Counted from the first letter of the stretch, positions 33,210-42,867 are shown. The stretch is DNA of 64,000 bases from Acidaminobacter sp. (GCF_030247605.1 NZ_JAOTSB010000004.1:1-64000); one strand, 5' to 3'. Numbers and translations: made by a program. Notes: a model not told the origin generated them from the sequence alone.

Positions 33210-34310
33210 CTATTTGACACGCTTTTGCCATTCTTCCAGTATCGCATCGCGCTTCTCTGCATTTGCTTGGAAGTCCGTTTCGAAGAGTTTGATGGTGTTA
33301 ATATCAATAATGCCTTCCGGCCGCTCAACGTCAAGACGTGCCACTGCGGCGTTGCGAACCTCTGCCATGACTGCCATTCCGCGTTTTGAAAGAATCCAGT
33401 CAATAAAGACCTTGGAAGCGTCTATATTCTTGCTGCCTTCAATGACAGCAACCGGCTGCGGCCACCAGCCTGTTCCGTCTGAAGGATAGACCAGTTTAAT
33501 GTGCGGATTGGCGACTTCAAGGTCTCTGTCGCCATTGCTGGCGTTGATGCCTACAATAGCTTCACCATTGACGACCATATTGGCAGGATCACTGCCTCGC
33601 GGCGTAAAGAACGGCACTTGAGGAATCAATTTATCAAGGTAAGCCCAGCCTTCTGTTTCGCCTCTCAGCTCCAGCATAGAACTGACAACGTTAAAGGCAG
33701 TTCCTGAGGATGCCGGATCCGGCATGGAAACTTGGCCAGTGAGACCTGGATCAAGAAGATCATCCCAAACTTCTGGCATTTTGAGACCTTTTTCCTCAAT
33801 GAGCTTCGTATTGACAACCCAGTTGACAATAGTGAGTGAGGTGCCGTGCCAGAAACCATCGGCATCCTTCATATTTGCGCTGAGGACTTCAGCTTCAGGT
33901 GACTTATAAGCATGAAGAAGACCCTTCTGCGCGCCGTCAATAAAAGTGTCCGCGCCACCGGTAAACCAGAGGTCAGCGATTGCTACGCCAGCCTCTTTTT
34001 CACTGGCAAGGCGCTGGAGGATTTCGCCATTTTTGAGCGTGAGGTTTTCAACGACAATACCTGTATCTTCCGTAAAGACGTCGAGGATGCCACGGACGTT
34101 GTCTGTGACGGCGTACATATTTAGCGTAAGGCCTTTCATTGCTTCCGCATCATAGTACTCCGAGCTCCAGCCGAGGTCTTCCGCAGGCGCTTCAGCTGGT
34201 GTCTCTGCCGGCGCAGGCGTTGCAGGCACGGTTTCTGCCGGCTTGGAACAACCAACAGCTGAGATGATCATCATCAAAATTAGAAATACTGATAGAAATT
34301 TTTTCATCAT
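33210..34310 (-). CDS. ABC transporter substrate-binding lipoprotein, Fe(III)/phosphonate type
   Basis: 366 residues from ATG 34310. Signal ends in the lipobox SAVGCSK, then a Pro/Ala/Glu-rich linker (about 25-45) and a class II periplasmic-binding fold: LTLNMYAVTDN, DLWFTGGADTFI, FFTPRGSDPANMVVNGEAIVGINAS and VFIDWILSKRGMAVM. It resembles FbpA/PhnS-like proteins, but the Tyr pair diagnostic of iron binding is not evident, so the ligand is open. First gene of a three-gene importer unit. Confidence 0.85.
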   Translation of the reverse strand: MMKKFLSVFLILMMIISAVGCSKPAETVPATPAPAETPAEAPAEDLGWSSEYYDAEAMKGLTLNMYAVTDNVRGILDVFTEDTGIVVENLTLKNGEILQRLASEKEAGVAIADLWFTGGADTFIDGAQKGLLHAYKSPEAEVLSANMKDADGFWHGTSLTIVNWVVNTKLIEEKGLKMPEVWDDLLDPGLTGQVSMPDPASSGTAFNVVSSMLELRGETEGWAYLDKLIPQVPFFTPRGSDPANMVVNGEAIVGINASNGDRDLEVANPHIKLVYPSDGTGWWPQPVAVIEGSKNIDASKVFIDWILSKRGMAVMAEVRNAAVARLDVERPEGIIDINTIKLFETDFQANAEKRDAILEEWQKRVK

Positions 34311-34546
34311 TTTCACTCCCATTTCTTTTTCCTGATCACTCTTTGTTTGCCACCACTTGGTTTATTCGACTTCGTTTATTGGACCAACGCAAACCGACTG
34401 TCAGGATTTATTTTTATAAAATCTGTGCTTTGAAATAATACTACTGTTGTGGCGTTATGTAAAATTCAAAATCGTAATAGAGAATCCTTATCATTAAATA
34501 TTTTTTATGGATTAAAATGGAATTACAATGGTTTTCTTTTTCGTCC

Positions 34547-35041
34547 TTACTGTTCAATCAAATTTCTAAGTTTGCTGAGATAGACCTCATAGCTCCCTTC
34601 ATTCAAAGTCTCTGGCAGATCCAGCTTGGGGACTGCCTCAAAACTCCCGGATTTTAACGCGTTCATAGTAATACGCAGCGCCTTCATAAAAACACCACGA
34701 CCCTTTTGAATGTCGCAGGAAGGGCTCTCCTCAATCCCGAGGATCCCCATTATTTGATAGTCGTTGTTCAGATAATGCTTCAACTGCAGTGAAAAGGACT
34801 TAAGCATGTGAATGCAGTGTACTTTGTACTCAAAGGTGTTGTATTCCTCGAAAGTCATTGGCGGCCGCTCAAGCCCCAGATAAGCCAGCTCCGGGCATGG
34901 CAGCTGCAGAATAGAGACCTGATGCTCCGCGAGGAGGCTCAGGAGCTCAGTAAAGGGCCCTGGTGCACGCTCCCATCCCAACAAGGTTGAATTTTGGTTG
35001 AGTAAACAGTGCGCGGTAAGGATCAACTTTTTGTTACGCAT
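34547..35041 (-). CDS. CD3072-type TudS-related putative desulfidase
   Basis: 164 residues from ATG 35041. Conserved cysteines in HCLLNQN (N-terminus), LQLPCPELAYLGLERPP and ESPSCD (about residue 110) match the DUF523/TudS pattern, where three Cys hold a [4Fe-4S] cluster that removes sulfur from thio-compounds. It overlaps the end of the ECF S-component gene, and the same gene pair (CD3072/CD3073) is known from Clostridioides difficile. Coupling suggests the transporter brings in the substrate. Function is inferred from family only. Confidence 0.75.
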   Translation of the reverse strand: MRNKKLILTAHCLLNQNSTLLGWERAPGPFTELLSLLAEHQVSILQLPCPELAYLGLERPPMTFEEYNTFEYKVHCIHMLKSFSLQLKHYLNNDYQIMGILGIEESPSCDIQKGRGVFMKALRITMNALKSGSFEAVPKLDLPETLNEGSYEVYLSKLRNLIEQ

Positions 35042-35597
35042 GCTGTTTGGATTTGACACCTGTCATTGATTCCGGCAGACGTGTCAGTAAAAACGCCACA
35101 AGCAAGGCACTGGCGATCTTGTCGACAAAGTTCCCCGTAATTCTTGGAATAAAAGCTGCAGTGAAAACTTTGTGTCCCGCCGCCAGCATCCAAGCGACCA
35201 GAAAGTCTGTCCCGCCACCAGTCAAACCACCATATAGCCAAACAGCAATAGGTGTTCCAATCAGCGGTGCCACGACGGACAGAATCAACCCGGCAATGAG
35301 GGCGACTTTATAACTGAAGCCAAACTTTTTAGCGATCAGACCCGTAACGACACCAACGACAATATTGACGAGGGCAAACGGGATATCAGCTGGATTCGTG
35401 AGCATGCCCTGAATGACATTAGTTAGCCCGCCTGTAATGGCTCCCATGAGCGGACCAAAAAGTGCCGCCACAAAAATGGTGCCGATAGTATCCAAAAATA
35501 GCAGTGGGATTTTAAGCATGGCCACCGTAGTGCCAAGGACGAGGTTGAGCGCGATGCCAAAAGCACCAATCAGCATCATGCGGGATGTGATTTTCAT
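35034..35597 (-). CDS. CD3073-type ECF transporter S component
   Basis: 187 residues with about six membrane helices: an N-terminal MKITSRMMLIGAFGIALNLVLG, then LLFLDTIGTIFVAALFGPLMGAITGG and a Gly-rich C-terminal half, as in S components of energy-coupling factor importers. These bind a vitamin or similar nutrient and share an EcfA/EcfT module encoded elsewhere; none is seen here. TGGAGGTATC precedes the ATG. Its stop overlaps the TudS-related gene. Confidence 0.82.
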   Translation of the reverse strand: MKITSRMMLIGAFGIALNLVLGTTVAMLKIPLLFLDTIGTIFVAALFGPLMGAITGGLTNVIQGMLTNPADIPFALVNIVVGVVTGLIAKKFGFSYKVALIAGLILSVVAPLIGTPIAVWLYGGLTGGGTDFLVAWMLAAGHKVFTAAFIPRITGNFVDKIASALLVAFLLTRLPESMTGVKSKQHA

Positions 35598-35766
35598 AGT
35601 GATACCTCCAGAATATAATTATTTTGATTTATGGCATCACTATAATAGTTTTTATTCAACTAATCCAATCGAGAAAACGAATTGAATTTTAAGCGTTATT
35701 ATTAAATTTTATTAGATTATATTAAATTTAAAAATTGTAATTTTAACTTGGATTTAACTTGGACTA

Positions 35767-35961
35767 TCATAAAACACGCTTTATTTCTTCTAAAAATTCT
35801 TCAACTTCTAAATTGAATGCTGAGCAAAACGCATCTAATGTGTCAAACAAATTGCTGCAAAGGACACACTGCCCCTCCACAGGATCATACCTCGAAAAAA
35901 CAGCTTCCGTTTCCGGATGATCCGACACGAGATCCAGTATAATCGTTTCCTTTGTTATCAC
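35767..35961 (-). CDS. DUF1858-like small redox peptide
   Basis: 64 residues from GTG 35961, which has GGAGGTG eight bases upstream; the in-frame ATG 35976 overlaps that ribosome binding site and is rejected. The pattern ITKETIILDLVSDHPETEAVF...QCVLC...DTLDAFCSAFNLEVEEFLEEI is that of DUF1858/ScdA_N-like domains with a CxxC pair, often linked to hybrid-cluster or NO-related proteins. It stands alone between the S component and the peroxiredoxin. Confidence 0.72.
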   Translation of the reverse strand: MITKETIILDLVSDHPETEAVFSRYDPVEGQCVLCSNLFDTLDAFCSAFNLEVEEFLEEIKRVL

Positions 35962-36205
35962 AAAAAACACCTCCATATATTTGAAATAACCTTATTGTAC
36001 ATGAAGAACGCATCCATTATCTCAGGCTTCAGCTTCAACCGAATGGCCATTTTTTCGATAACTTCTTTATTTTATCTGTCATCGGCCAAATAAATTTAGG
36101 ACTAACATTACACTTAACTCATTCAAAAATCACAAGTTGGCGCAGCAATAGTCTTTTTCTGACTTTCACTGCACCAACCTAAAATAACGCTTTGCCTTAG
36201 TATAA

Positions 36206-36862
36206 TTATAAAGATTTATGACAAAGCCACCAGTCTTTACAGGTGAATTTTCCGTCTTTCGCATCTTGCAGTCTTTGAGCCTTAAGTTCCTCTGTCCTTG
36301 CAGGTGGCACTATTACATCTGAACCCAACCAAGGGTTATTCGGATAATTTTCAGGGGCAGCAACGCCATGTTTGTCAGTGACCTGTAACGCATTTAGGAC
36401 ACGCAGAATTTCGTCCACACTTCGACCAATTTCTTGAGGATAATACATCATTAGTCTGAGAATTCCGTTAGGGTCAATGATGAAAACGGCGCGAACAGTA
36501 TTGGTTCCTTTCCCCGGATGAAGCATCCCAAGTTTTGTCGCAACGAGGCCGAGCTCATCTGCAATTACTGGAAAAGGAATCGTTGTATCCGTATTTTCGT
36601 TGATCCAATCTACCCATTTGATATGTGAGAAAACTTGGTCTACAGATAATCCAATCAGCTCAGCATTCAACTTTTTAAACTTGTCATTCTTCATAGCAAA
36701 GCTGACAAATTCAGTTGTGCAAACTGGAGTAAAATCACCTGGATGACTAAACAAAACAAACCACTTTTCGCTATAATCTGCTGGCAGTTTCTTCATACCA
36801 TGTGTTGTCTTCACCTGCATTTCAGGAAAACGATCTCCTAATAAGGGCAATGCATATTCCAT
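36206..36862 (-). CDS. Prx6-type peroxiredoxin
   Basis: 218 residues, the length of the long Prx6-like class. The peroxidatic Cys is in FTPVCTTEF (C48), preceded by FSHPGDF, with the conserved Arg in [13 protein letters not shown]. The C-terminal extension ends [14 protein letters not shown], giving C208 and C214, likely resolving cysteines. It reduces peroxides in the cytosol. ATG has AAAGGAGGAG upstream. The AT-rich region 36863-37112 carries promoters for this gene and the divergent importer. Confidence 0.92.
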   Translation of the reverse strand: MEYALPLLGDRFPEMQVKTTHGMKKLPADYSEKWFVLFSHPGDFTPVCTTEFVSFAMKNDKFKKLNAELIGLSVDQVFSHIKWVDWINENTDTTIPFPVIADELGLVATKLGMLHPGKGTNTVRAVFIIDPNGILRLMMYYPQEIGRSVDEILRVLNALQVTDKHGVAAPENYPNNPWLGSDVIVPPARTEELKAQRLQDAKDGKFTCKDWWLCHKSL

Positions 36863-37112
36863 TTCTACTCCTCCTTTTTGATTTGATTACAGTTTTAGTC
36901 TAAATTTATTTTCACAAAATTCAACAACTATATGACCAAATCAATGGTTCATCTAAATATTCAATCATTGCGCACGGACTATCAAATTAATTGATAATTA
37001 TGACATATGTCGTATTTGGTGATAACATTAAAATGAAGTTGTACTTTTTATTATTTTATGCATTTTAAATCAATTCATTTAATTAGCTTATCAAACAAGG
37101 AGATGACAAGTT

Positions 37113-38195
37113 ATGACACTAAAGAAGTACACAAGTTTATTGCTGATTTTAATGCTGGTATTTTCCATTGCTGCCTGCGCTAAGGAAGAGCCTCAAACAG
37201 AAACACCAACCCCTGCGGAGCAGCCAGAAACGCCGCAGCTCGAGGAAAAGGTCGTCATTTACTCCACCCACGGCGAAGATCTGCTGGAGCTCGTCGCGAC
37301 TGAATTTACCAAGGAAACCGGTGTCGCAGTCGAGTACATAAACCTGAAAGGCGAGCTCTCTGAGCGTGTCGCCGCTGAGAAAAACAATCCTCAAGCCGAT
37401 GTTATGTTTGGTGGCGCCTCCAACCTGTTTATGGATCTGAAAGCACAGGATGCCTTCGAACCTTATCAAACGAGTTGGGATGCCTCCATTGATCCGCTCT
37501 TTAAAGATGCAGAGCACTACTGGTATGGCACTATTCAAACGCCAGTTATCCTCTTCTACAACACGGAACTCGTTAAAGCTGAGGATCTGCCAAAAGATTG
37601 GTCTGATCTCGCAGATTCAAAATATGCAAATCAGTTGGTATTCAGAAACGCGCTTTCCTCATCTGCAAGAGTGATGTATTCTGCTTTGCTCCAGCAATTT
37701 GAAAAGAACGCTACACTGGACGAAGGCTGGGCGTTCATGAAGGCCATGGACCAAAACACGAAGCAGTACTTTGACAGTGGCTCCCTGATGATGCAGGCAA
37801 TTGGCAGAAAAGAAGCCTCTATCAGTTTTTCAGTCTTGAACGATATCATGGACAACAAAATCAACAATAACCTTCCAATCGAAATCGTCGATCTGGAAAG
37901 CGGATCCCCGGTTATTACAGATGGCATCGCCGTTATAAAGAACGCGCCTCATCCTGAAGCCGCCAAAGCATTTGTTGAATTTGCCGGCAGCGCTGAGGTC
38001 CAAAGCCTCCTTGCAAACGCATTTAATCGCATGCCGACGCATCCTGATGCCCTGGAAGGCGCCCCTGCCTGGATGAGCGAGATTAAATTCAAGGTTATGG
38101 ATGTGGATTGGGCCGATCTTGCCGCTAAGCAATCCGAATGGATGCAAAAATGGGATACCGAGATTAAAAGTTCAGATAAAGATGTAAAAAAATAA
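37113..38195 (+). CDS. ABC transporter substrate-binding lipoprotein, Fe(III) type
   Basis: 360 residues. Lipobox FSIAACAK near residue 20, a Thr/Pro/Glu linker, then a class II binding fold: VVIYSTHGEDLLELVATEF, ADVMFGGASNLFMDL, QTPVILFYNTELV, VITDGIAVIKNAPHPEAAKAFVEF. It is homologous in layout to the 33210 protein but diverged. First gene of a four-gene plus-strand operon (2-14 nt gaps or overlaps). Candidate ligands are ferric iron, phosphonate or a sugar phosphate; none can be chosen from the sequence. Confidence 0.87.
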   Translation: MTLKKYTSLLLILMLVFSIAACAKEEPQTETPTPAEQPETPQLEEKVVIYSTHGEDLLELVATEFTKETGVAVEYINLKGELSERVAAEKNNPQADVMFGGASNLFMDLKAQDAFEPYQTSWDASIDPLFKDAEHYWYGTIQTPVILFYNTELVKAEDLPKDWSDLADSKYANQLVFRNALSSSARVMYSALLQQFEKNATLDEGWAFMKAMDQNTKQYFDSGSLMMQAIGRKEASISFSVLNDIMDNKINNNLPIEIVDLESGSPVITDGIAVIKNAPHPEAAKAFVEFAGSAEVQSLLANAFNRMPTHPDALEGAPAWMSEIKFKVMDVDWADLAAKQSEWMQKWDTEIKSSDKDVKK

Positions 38196-38205
38196 GGTGA
38201 GCATT

Positions 38206-39828
38206 ATGAAGCATGGACTTAAAATCAGTTTGATTCTGATTTTAGGCGTTTTCATATTATTCCCTGCTGTTAGAACGCTCATGGTCAGTTTTCAGACTGA
38301 CCATGGCGTTTCTTTTGCTAACTATGAGTATATACTGAAAACGCCTGGATCCCTTGTTGCTATTAAGAATACCCTGGTGCTGGGTATGCTGACGGTCTTA
38401 ATCTGCGGAGCGATTGGGACTTTTTTGGCATTTTTTGTCCATTTTTTTGATGTGCCTTTTAACCGGATGCTTGATAAGGTTTTGATGCTGCCCCTTGTGG
38501 TACCGGGTCTGATCATTGTCTTCTCCTTTGTACAGCTCTATGGAGAAAGCGGTTTGGTCACCAAGACACTTGAAAGCCTCTTCGGGCTTGACTCGCCGCC
38601 CTATAGTTTCGGCGGTCTCAGCGGCATTCTGCTTGTTCACGCTTATACACAGTACATCTATTTTTATATGAATGTGACCGTTGCCATCAAGCAACTGGAC
38701 CGCTCCGTCATTGAAGCCAGCATGAACCTGGGCGCGTCCCCATGGAAGGTCTTCACCACTATTGTCTTCCCCTTCATCAAGCCAGCCCTGATCAGTTCGA
38801 GTATTTTGACCTTCATGACAGGCATTGGTTCCTTTTCGGCACCTAATATCATCGGCGGGGGATATAAGGTTCTTACGACTCAAATTCTTTTAGCCAAGGC
38901 TAATATGTATCTTGAATTGGCCGCTTCTCAAGTTGTCGTCCTATCGCTCTTTGCCTTGAGCTATCTCGGTATCGCCCGTCTTTACGAAAGAAAGGCATCC
39001 TTTGTCTCTAACGTTCGAGAATCCATACTACAACCAGTCAAAATCAAGAACAAGGCCTTGAGGGCGCTTACCATAGTAATTGCATCCGGATTTGCGGTGA
39101 TGATTTTTCTTCCAATCCTGACTATTATTGTATTGTCATTTGTTAAGCCTGGAACTTGGATGATTGAGATCTATCCAAGAGAATTCAGCTTTGACAATTA
39201 TATCAATATATTTACCAAACCCCGAAGCCTGGCACCCTTCGCCAACAGTGTGAAGATGGCTCTGTTCGCTTCGCTTGCAGCTGTAATGGTTTCCATTCCG
39301 GCATCTTATATTCTCACAAAGACAACGTCTAAGACCAGACCGCTGATTGAGTTTATGGTTATGCTGCCTTTTGCCATGCCGGCGAGTGCTATTGCCATCA
39401 ATATGATCAACGGCTTCAGCCAAACCCTTCTTGGAACCTGGATTCTGCTTCCAATAGCCTATTTTGTAAGCCTTTTGCCGATGGCCGCTCGATCCGTCTC
39501 CCTCTCCTATCAGCGTCTTAAAAGTGAATACGCTGAGGCTTCGAAAACATTAGGCGCCAGTAATCCCGCGACCTTCCTGAGAATAACCCTACCGTTGATT
39601 GCCCCTGGGATTTGGGCAGGTCTCCTGCTCGTCTTCATCAGAAGTCTCGGTGAATATACCATTTCCGCTTTTTTATACACTGCTTCCAACAGGCCCATTT
39701 CGATTGCCATGGTCAACAGCATCTTTGAGTTCAACATTGGTCTCGCTATGGCTTACGGCGCCCTGGTACTGGCTTTGACGTTCATTGGCGCGGCCTTGAT
39801 AAGAAAATTACAGAGTCTGACGGAATAG
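38206..39828 (+). CDS. Two-module ABC permease (FbpB type)
   Basis: 540 residues from ATG 38206 (AAGGTGAG upstream; the GTG at 38197 overlaps this site). Twelve or so membrane helices in two modules, with EAA loops EASMNLGASPWKVFTTIVFP and EASKTLGASNPATFLRITLP. Partner of the binding protein at 37113 and the ATPase at 40680. The divergently read importer at 30-34 kb has the same architecture, so the two are likely ancient paralogues. Confidence 0.9.
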   Translation: MKHGLKISLILILGVFILFPAVRTLMVSFQTDHGVSFANYEYILKTPGSLVAIKNTLVLGMLTVLICGAIGTFLAFFVHFFDVPFNRMLDKVLMLPLVVPGLIIVFSFVQLYGESGLVTKTLESLFGLDSPPYSFGGLSGILLVHAYTQYIYFYMNVTVAIKQLDRSVIEASMNLGASPWKVFTTIVFPFIKPALISSSILTFMTGIGSFSAPNIIGGGYKVLTTQILLAKANMYLELAASQVVVLSLFALSYLGIARLYERKASFVSNVRESILQPVKIKNKALRALTIVIASGFAVMIFLPILTIIVLSFVKPGTWMIEIYPREFSFDNYINIFTKPRSLAPFANSVKMALFASLAAVMVSIPASYILTKTTSKTRPLIEFMVMLPFAMPASAIAINMINGFSQTLLGTWILLPIAYFVSLLPMAARSVSLSYQRLKSEYAEASKTLGASNPATFLRITLPLIAPGIWAGLLLVFIRSLGEYTISAFLYTASNRPISIAMVNSIFEFNIGLAMAYGALVLALTFIGAALIRKLQSLTE

Positions 39829-39841
39829 AGAGGTAAACCTT

Positions 39842-40705
39842 ATGAAAACGACAGCTTATACCCATAGCATCAAATCTTCAAATGAGGATATCTACGGTGT
39901 CACCCGCCACAGTGCCTTTGTCATGGACGGCGCCTCCGCTCTGGTCGATTCCAGGTATACACCTGCAGAAAACGACGTCGTCTGGATGGTCCACTGGTGG
40001 CATGACTATTTGACGACCCACTTGGATCAGTTGGACAAGTCACTTCACGAGATCCTGGAGGCAGGAGTCCATGCCTTCAACGAGGCCTTTTCGACCTTCA
40101 AGCCTGTTGAAAGCCTCTCGAGCCTGGAGCAGGTGTCCTCGGCGCTGGCAGTAGTCAGAACAGTCAACGGGGATCTGGAGTGCTTTGTCCTGGGAGATGC
40201 GGAAATTTCCCTGAAAGATAAAAAAGGGCAGGTCCAAGTGATCACTGATGACAGTCTGAAGCATCTGGATGCCAAAGTTATTGCGATGATGAATGGCAAT
40301 GCCCATCGGCAAAATTTCTGTGTTTTTAAGGATTTTACAGCAGAGGAGCTTGCTTTGCTCAGGGAGCACCGCATGCAGATGAATACTAAAGGTGGCTACT
40401 ATATCCTGGCGCATGATCCGGTGGCTATTCAGCAAGGAATTTATCATACTGTCGCGCTGGACTCCCTGGAAAGCTGCTTGCTCACCACAGATGGCATCAG
40501 CCCCCTTGACCGGTTTTACCAGCGGGATGCGCTCATTGAAGCCTTTCGCACCAGAGGACTTGAGCCGATGGTCGAGGAACTCCGGCAGCACGAGAAGGAG
40601 GACGCCGCGAAGGTTAAGCTCCAAAGATTGAAAACCCATGACGATGCGACGATTGTCCTGATAGAGTTCGAGGATCGAGGTGATTCAGATCGACATTCGG
40701 CTTAA
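39842..40705 (+). CDS. PP2C-like protein phosphatase encoded inside an ABC operon
   Basis: 287 residues with PP2C metal-binding motifs in order: SSNEDIYG (residues 12-19), VMDGASALVDS (28-38), VLGDAEISL near 117, LTTDGISPLDRF near 213 and THDDATIVLIEF near 266. The Asp set for two metal ions looks complete, so activity is plausible. The gene lies between permease and ATPase, overlapping the ATPase start by 26 nt, which argues for a role tied to the importer: either dephosphorylating a transporter part or acting on a phospho-ligand. Confidence 0.8.
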   Translation: MKTTAYTHSIKSSNEDIYGVTRHSAFVMDGASALVDSRYTPAENDVVWMVHWWHDYLTTHLDQLDKSLHEILEAGVHAFNEAFSTFKPVESLSSLEQVSSALAVVRTVNGDLECFVLGDAEISLKDKKGQVQVITDDSLKHLDAKVIAMMNGNAHRQNFCVFKDFTAEELALLREHRMQMNTKGGYYILAHDPVAIQQGIYHTVALDSLESCLLTTDGISPLDRFYQRDALIEAFRTRGLEPMVEELRQHEKEDAAKVKLQRLKTHDDATIVLIEFEDRGDSDRHSA

Positions 40706-41657
40706 AGGTATTTCTCATTTTTATGGCACTCACAAGGCGCTTGATGACATTGATCTGGAGGTCTCCCAGGGTGAACTCGTAGCGCTGCTGGGCCCTTCCG
40801 GCTGCGGCAAGACGACACTTCTTCGGATTATTGCAGGTCTGATCCCCCTGGATCCGGACCGCGGCCAAATTTACTTTGGCAATGAGGAGGTCAGTGCTTG
40901 GGCACCCCAAAAGAGAAACGCCGCCATGGTCTTTCAAAGCTATGCGCTGTTCCCGCATATGACGGTGACAGAAAACATAGAGTATGGTCTCCTTATGCGA
41001 AAGAAAGACGCTGCTACCAGGCAGCGTGAAGTGTCACAGATTATGGAGAAGGTTCAGCTAACGAGCCTTGGCTCGCGTAAAATCCAGGAGCTCAGCGGCG
41101 GCCAACAGCAGAGAGTCGCCCTAGCCCGCAGTCTGGTGGTCAATCCGGATGTGCTATTATTTGACGAGCCCCTCAGCAATCTTGATGAAAAACTAAGAGT
41201 TGCTATGCGCCAGGAAATCAGAAGCATTCAAAAGGAGTACGGCATAACGAGTGTGTATGTCACCCATGATCAGGAAGAAGCCATGGCTATTGCGGATCGG
41301 ATTGTCATTATGAAAGATGGCCAAATCCTTCAGACCGGAGCGCCTGTAGAAGTTTACGAAGCGCCCGTCAACCGCTTTGTGGCAAGCTTCATGGGCGAGT
41401 GCAATTTTTTTGAAGATGAACACGGTGTGACGATGTGCCGGCCTGATACCATTAAACTGACGCCGGATGGCGCAGAGGAAGGTGTTGTCACATGGGTTGA
41501 ATACCTTGGGAGTATTCAGAAGATAAAGTTGGTTTGGCAGGAGCGCGATCTTGTTGCCGAGGCATTTACAAAGCAAATTAAAGCTTATCCTTTTAAAGTG
41601 GGGGACACGATCCGTTTTGACTTTAATATAAATGAACATATAAAAATATTGAGATAA
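40680..41657 (+). CDS. Fe(III)-type ABC transporter ATP-binding protein
   Basis: 325 residues from a GTG start inside the phosphatase gene. Walker A GPSGCGKTT, signature LSGGQQQRVALARSL, Walker B VLLFDEPLSNLD and switch YVTHDQEEAMA are intact. The C-terminal regulatory part (about 235-325) is shorter than in the paralogue at 30329. Last gene of the 37.1-41.7 kb operon; a strong terminator follows. Confidence 0.9.
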   Translation: MIQIDIRLKGISHFYGTHKALDDIDLEVSQGELVALLGPSGCGKTTLLRIIAGLIPLDPDRGQIYFGNEEVSAWAPQKRNAAMVFQSYALFPHMTVTENIEYGLLMRKKDAATRQREVSQIMEKVQLTSLGSRKIQELSGGQQQRVALARSLVVNPDVLLFDEPLSNLDEKLRVAMRQEIRSIQKEYGITSVYVTHDQEEAMAIADRIVIMKDGQILQTGAPVEVYEAPVNRFVASFMGECNFFEDEHGVTMCRPDTIKLTPDGAEEGVVTWVEYLGSIQKIKLVWQERDLVAEAFTKQIKAYPFKVGDTIRFDFNINEHIKILR

Positions 41658-41705
41658 AAAAGCGATGCTAATTTGAGCCGTTCGGCTCAATGGCATCGCT
41701 TTTTT
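41656..41705. terminator. Strong terminator between convergent operons
   Basis: AAAAAAGCGATGC (41656-41668) and GCATCGCTTTTTT (41693-41705), with an inner TTGAGCC/GGCTCAA stem. Suited to both strands, it separates the importer operon from the reductase-importer operon. Confidence 0.92.
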
Positions 41706-41760
41706 GCGTCCTATATCCTGTGTAACAACTTTCAAGATGATCTGATAATTATAATTTAGC

Positions 41761-42867
41761 TCATGCTCGCTTTCTCTGATTCAGCACCAACGCCAGCACA
41801 ATTGTCGCATACGCCGCGAAGCTTCGGAAATATTCCCCAATGGCTGCGCTATTGAAAATATTTTGACCCGCCAAAGGCGAGACAATAAATAATGTGTGAA
41901 ACAGAAACAGCCCAATAAATACATGACGAATGCGGGCATACTTGAGAGAAGCCCCTCCAGCAAGCAGGGCCGCACTGGAGAAAATGTCAATGTTGAGATG
42001 TCCGGTATACACATTAACATTTCCCATTTCAATAATAAACATAAGATGTCCGACGCCTGCCAGTATCGTCGACAGAATTATGGCCGCTATTCGCGTTTTA
42101 TCGACATCAATACCCAGGAGCTGGGCGGTTTGCATCCCTTCACCGAGAATGGCAAAACGCCTTCCAAGTTTTGTCCACTGAAGGTAATAAATGAACCCAG
42201 CCGCGGCGCAAACTATGGTGAAAATCAGCAAGGGGCTGTTCATAAACACAGCCCTGTAGCCCTGAATATCAATCATGTTCCTCATGCCAATGCCTCTGGA
42301 CAACAGGATTTCAGGATTCCTGGGCATGATCAGCGTGCCGTAGCCCACTAGAAAAAGCATCTGATACATATTAGAGCCCAGATAGCCCGTCACAATCCCG
42401 ACAATCATCTCTTTCCCTTTTGCCGCATTCATGATCCGACCGATCAGATGTCCGAAGATGAAACACAGCATAAGTGTCAGAGCGAAAGCAGCAAAGATTC
42501 CACCAAGGCCAGGAATCGAGAAGTCAGAAATGATAATCATGGAAAGCTGCGAAATCATAGCCCCTATAATGATGGCGAAATTAAGCCCCATGCCTGCGAG
42601 AATGGGGATAAGCAGCGCCAGAATCGTCACAGCATTTCTGACTGTCCTGACGTACAACTCCCCGCCGACAAAGCCAAGACTGACCCCGGCGGCATTGAAG
42701 CCAACCCAGCACAGCACTCCAAAGATCAGCGTCAAGAGATGCTTGCGGAGAAAATTAGCGATAAGCTGATTTTTGCCTTTTTCGTGAAACATCATGCCAT
42801 CACAGCTGGTATCGGTACCTGAGCCACGGCTTTGGCGATGTGTTGGAAAAACCCTGAATTTAAGCAT
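41761..42867 (-). CDS. BMP/sugar-type ABC permease 2
   Basis: 368 residues with about ten membrane helices after a 40-residue polar N-terminus. The branched-chain/nucleoside permease pattern is visible in GMGLNFAIIIGAMISQLSMII, GKEMIVGIVTGYLGSN and LGIDVDKTRIAAIILSTILAGVGHLMFI. GGAGATGG precedes the ATG, and it overlaps the preceding permease by 8 nt. It probably forms a heterodimeric channel with the product of 42860. Confidence 0.88.
   Translation of the reverse strand: MLKFRVFPTHRQSRGSGTDTSCDGMMFHEKGKNQLIANFLRKHLLTLIFGVLCWVGFNAAGVSLGFVGGELYVRTVRNAVTILALLIPILAGMGLNFAIIIGAMISQLSMIIISDFSIPGLGGIFAAFALTLMLCFIFGHLIGRIMNAAKGKEMIVGIVTGYLGSNMYQMLFLVGYGTLIMPRNPEILLSRGIGMRNMIDIQGYRAVFMNSPLLIFTIVCAAAGFIYYLQWTKLGRRFAILGEGMQTAQLLGIDVDKTRIAAIILSTILAGVGHLMFIIEMGNVNVYTGHLNIDIFSSAALLAGGASLKYARIRHVFIGLFLFHTLFIVSPLAGQNIFNSAAIGEYFRSFAAYATIVLALVLNQRKRA

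Noticed and set aside
36985-37010. Fur-like box TTGATAATTATGAC upstream of the Fe(III)-type importer
   Set aside because: Only one half resembles the 7-1-7 consensus in a very AT-rich region; too weak to claim iron control.
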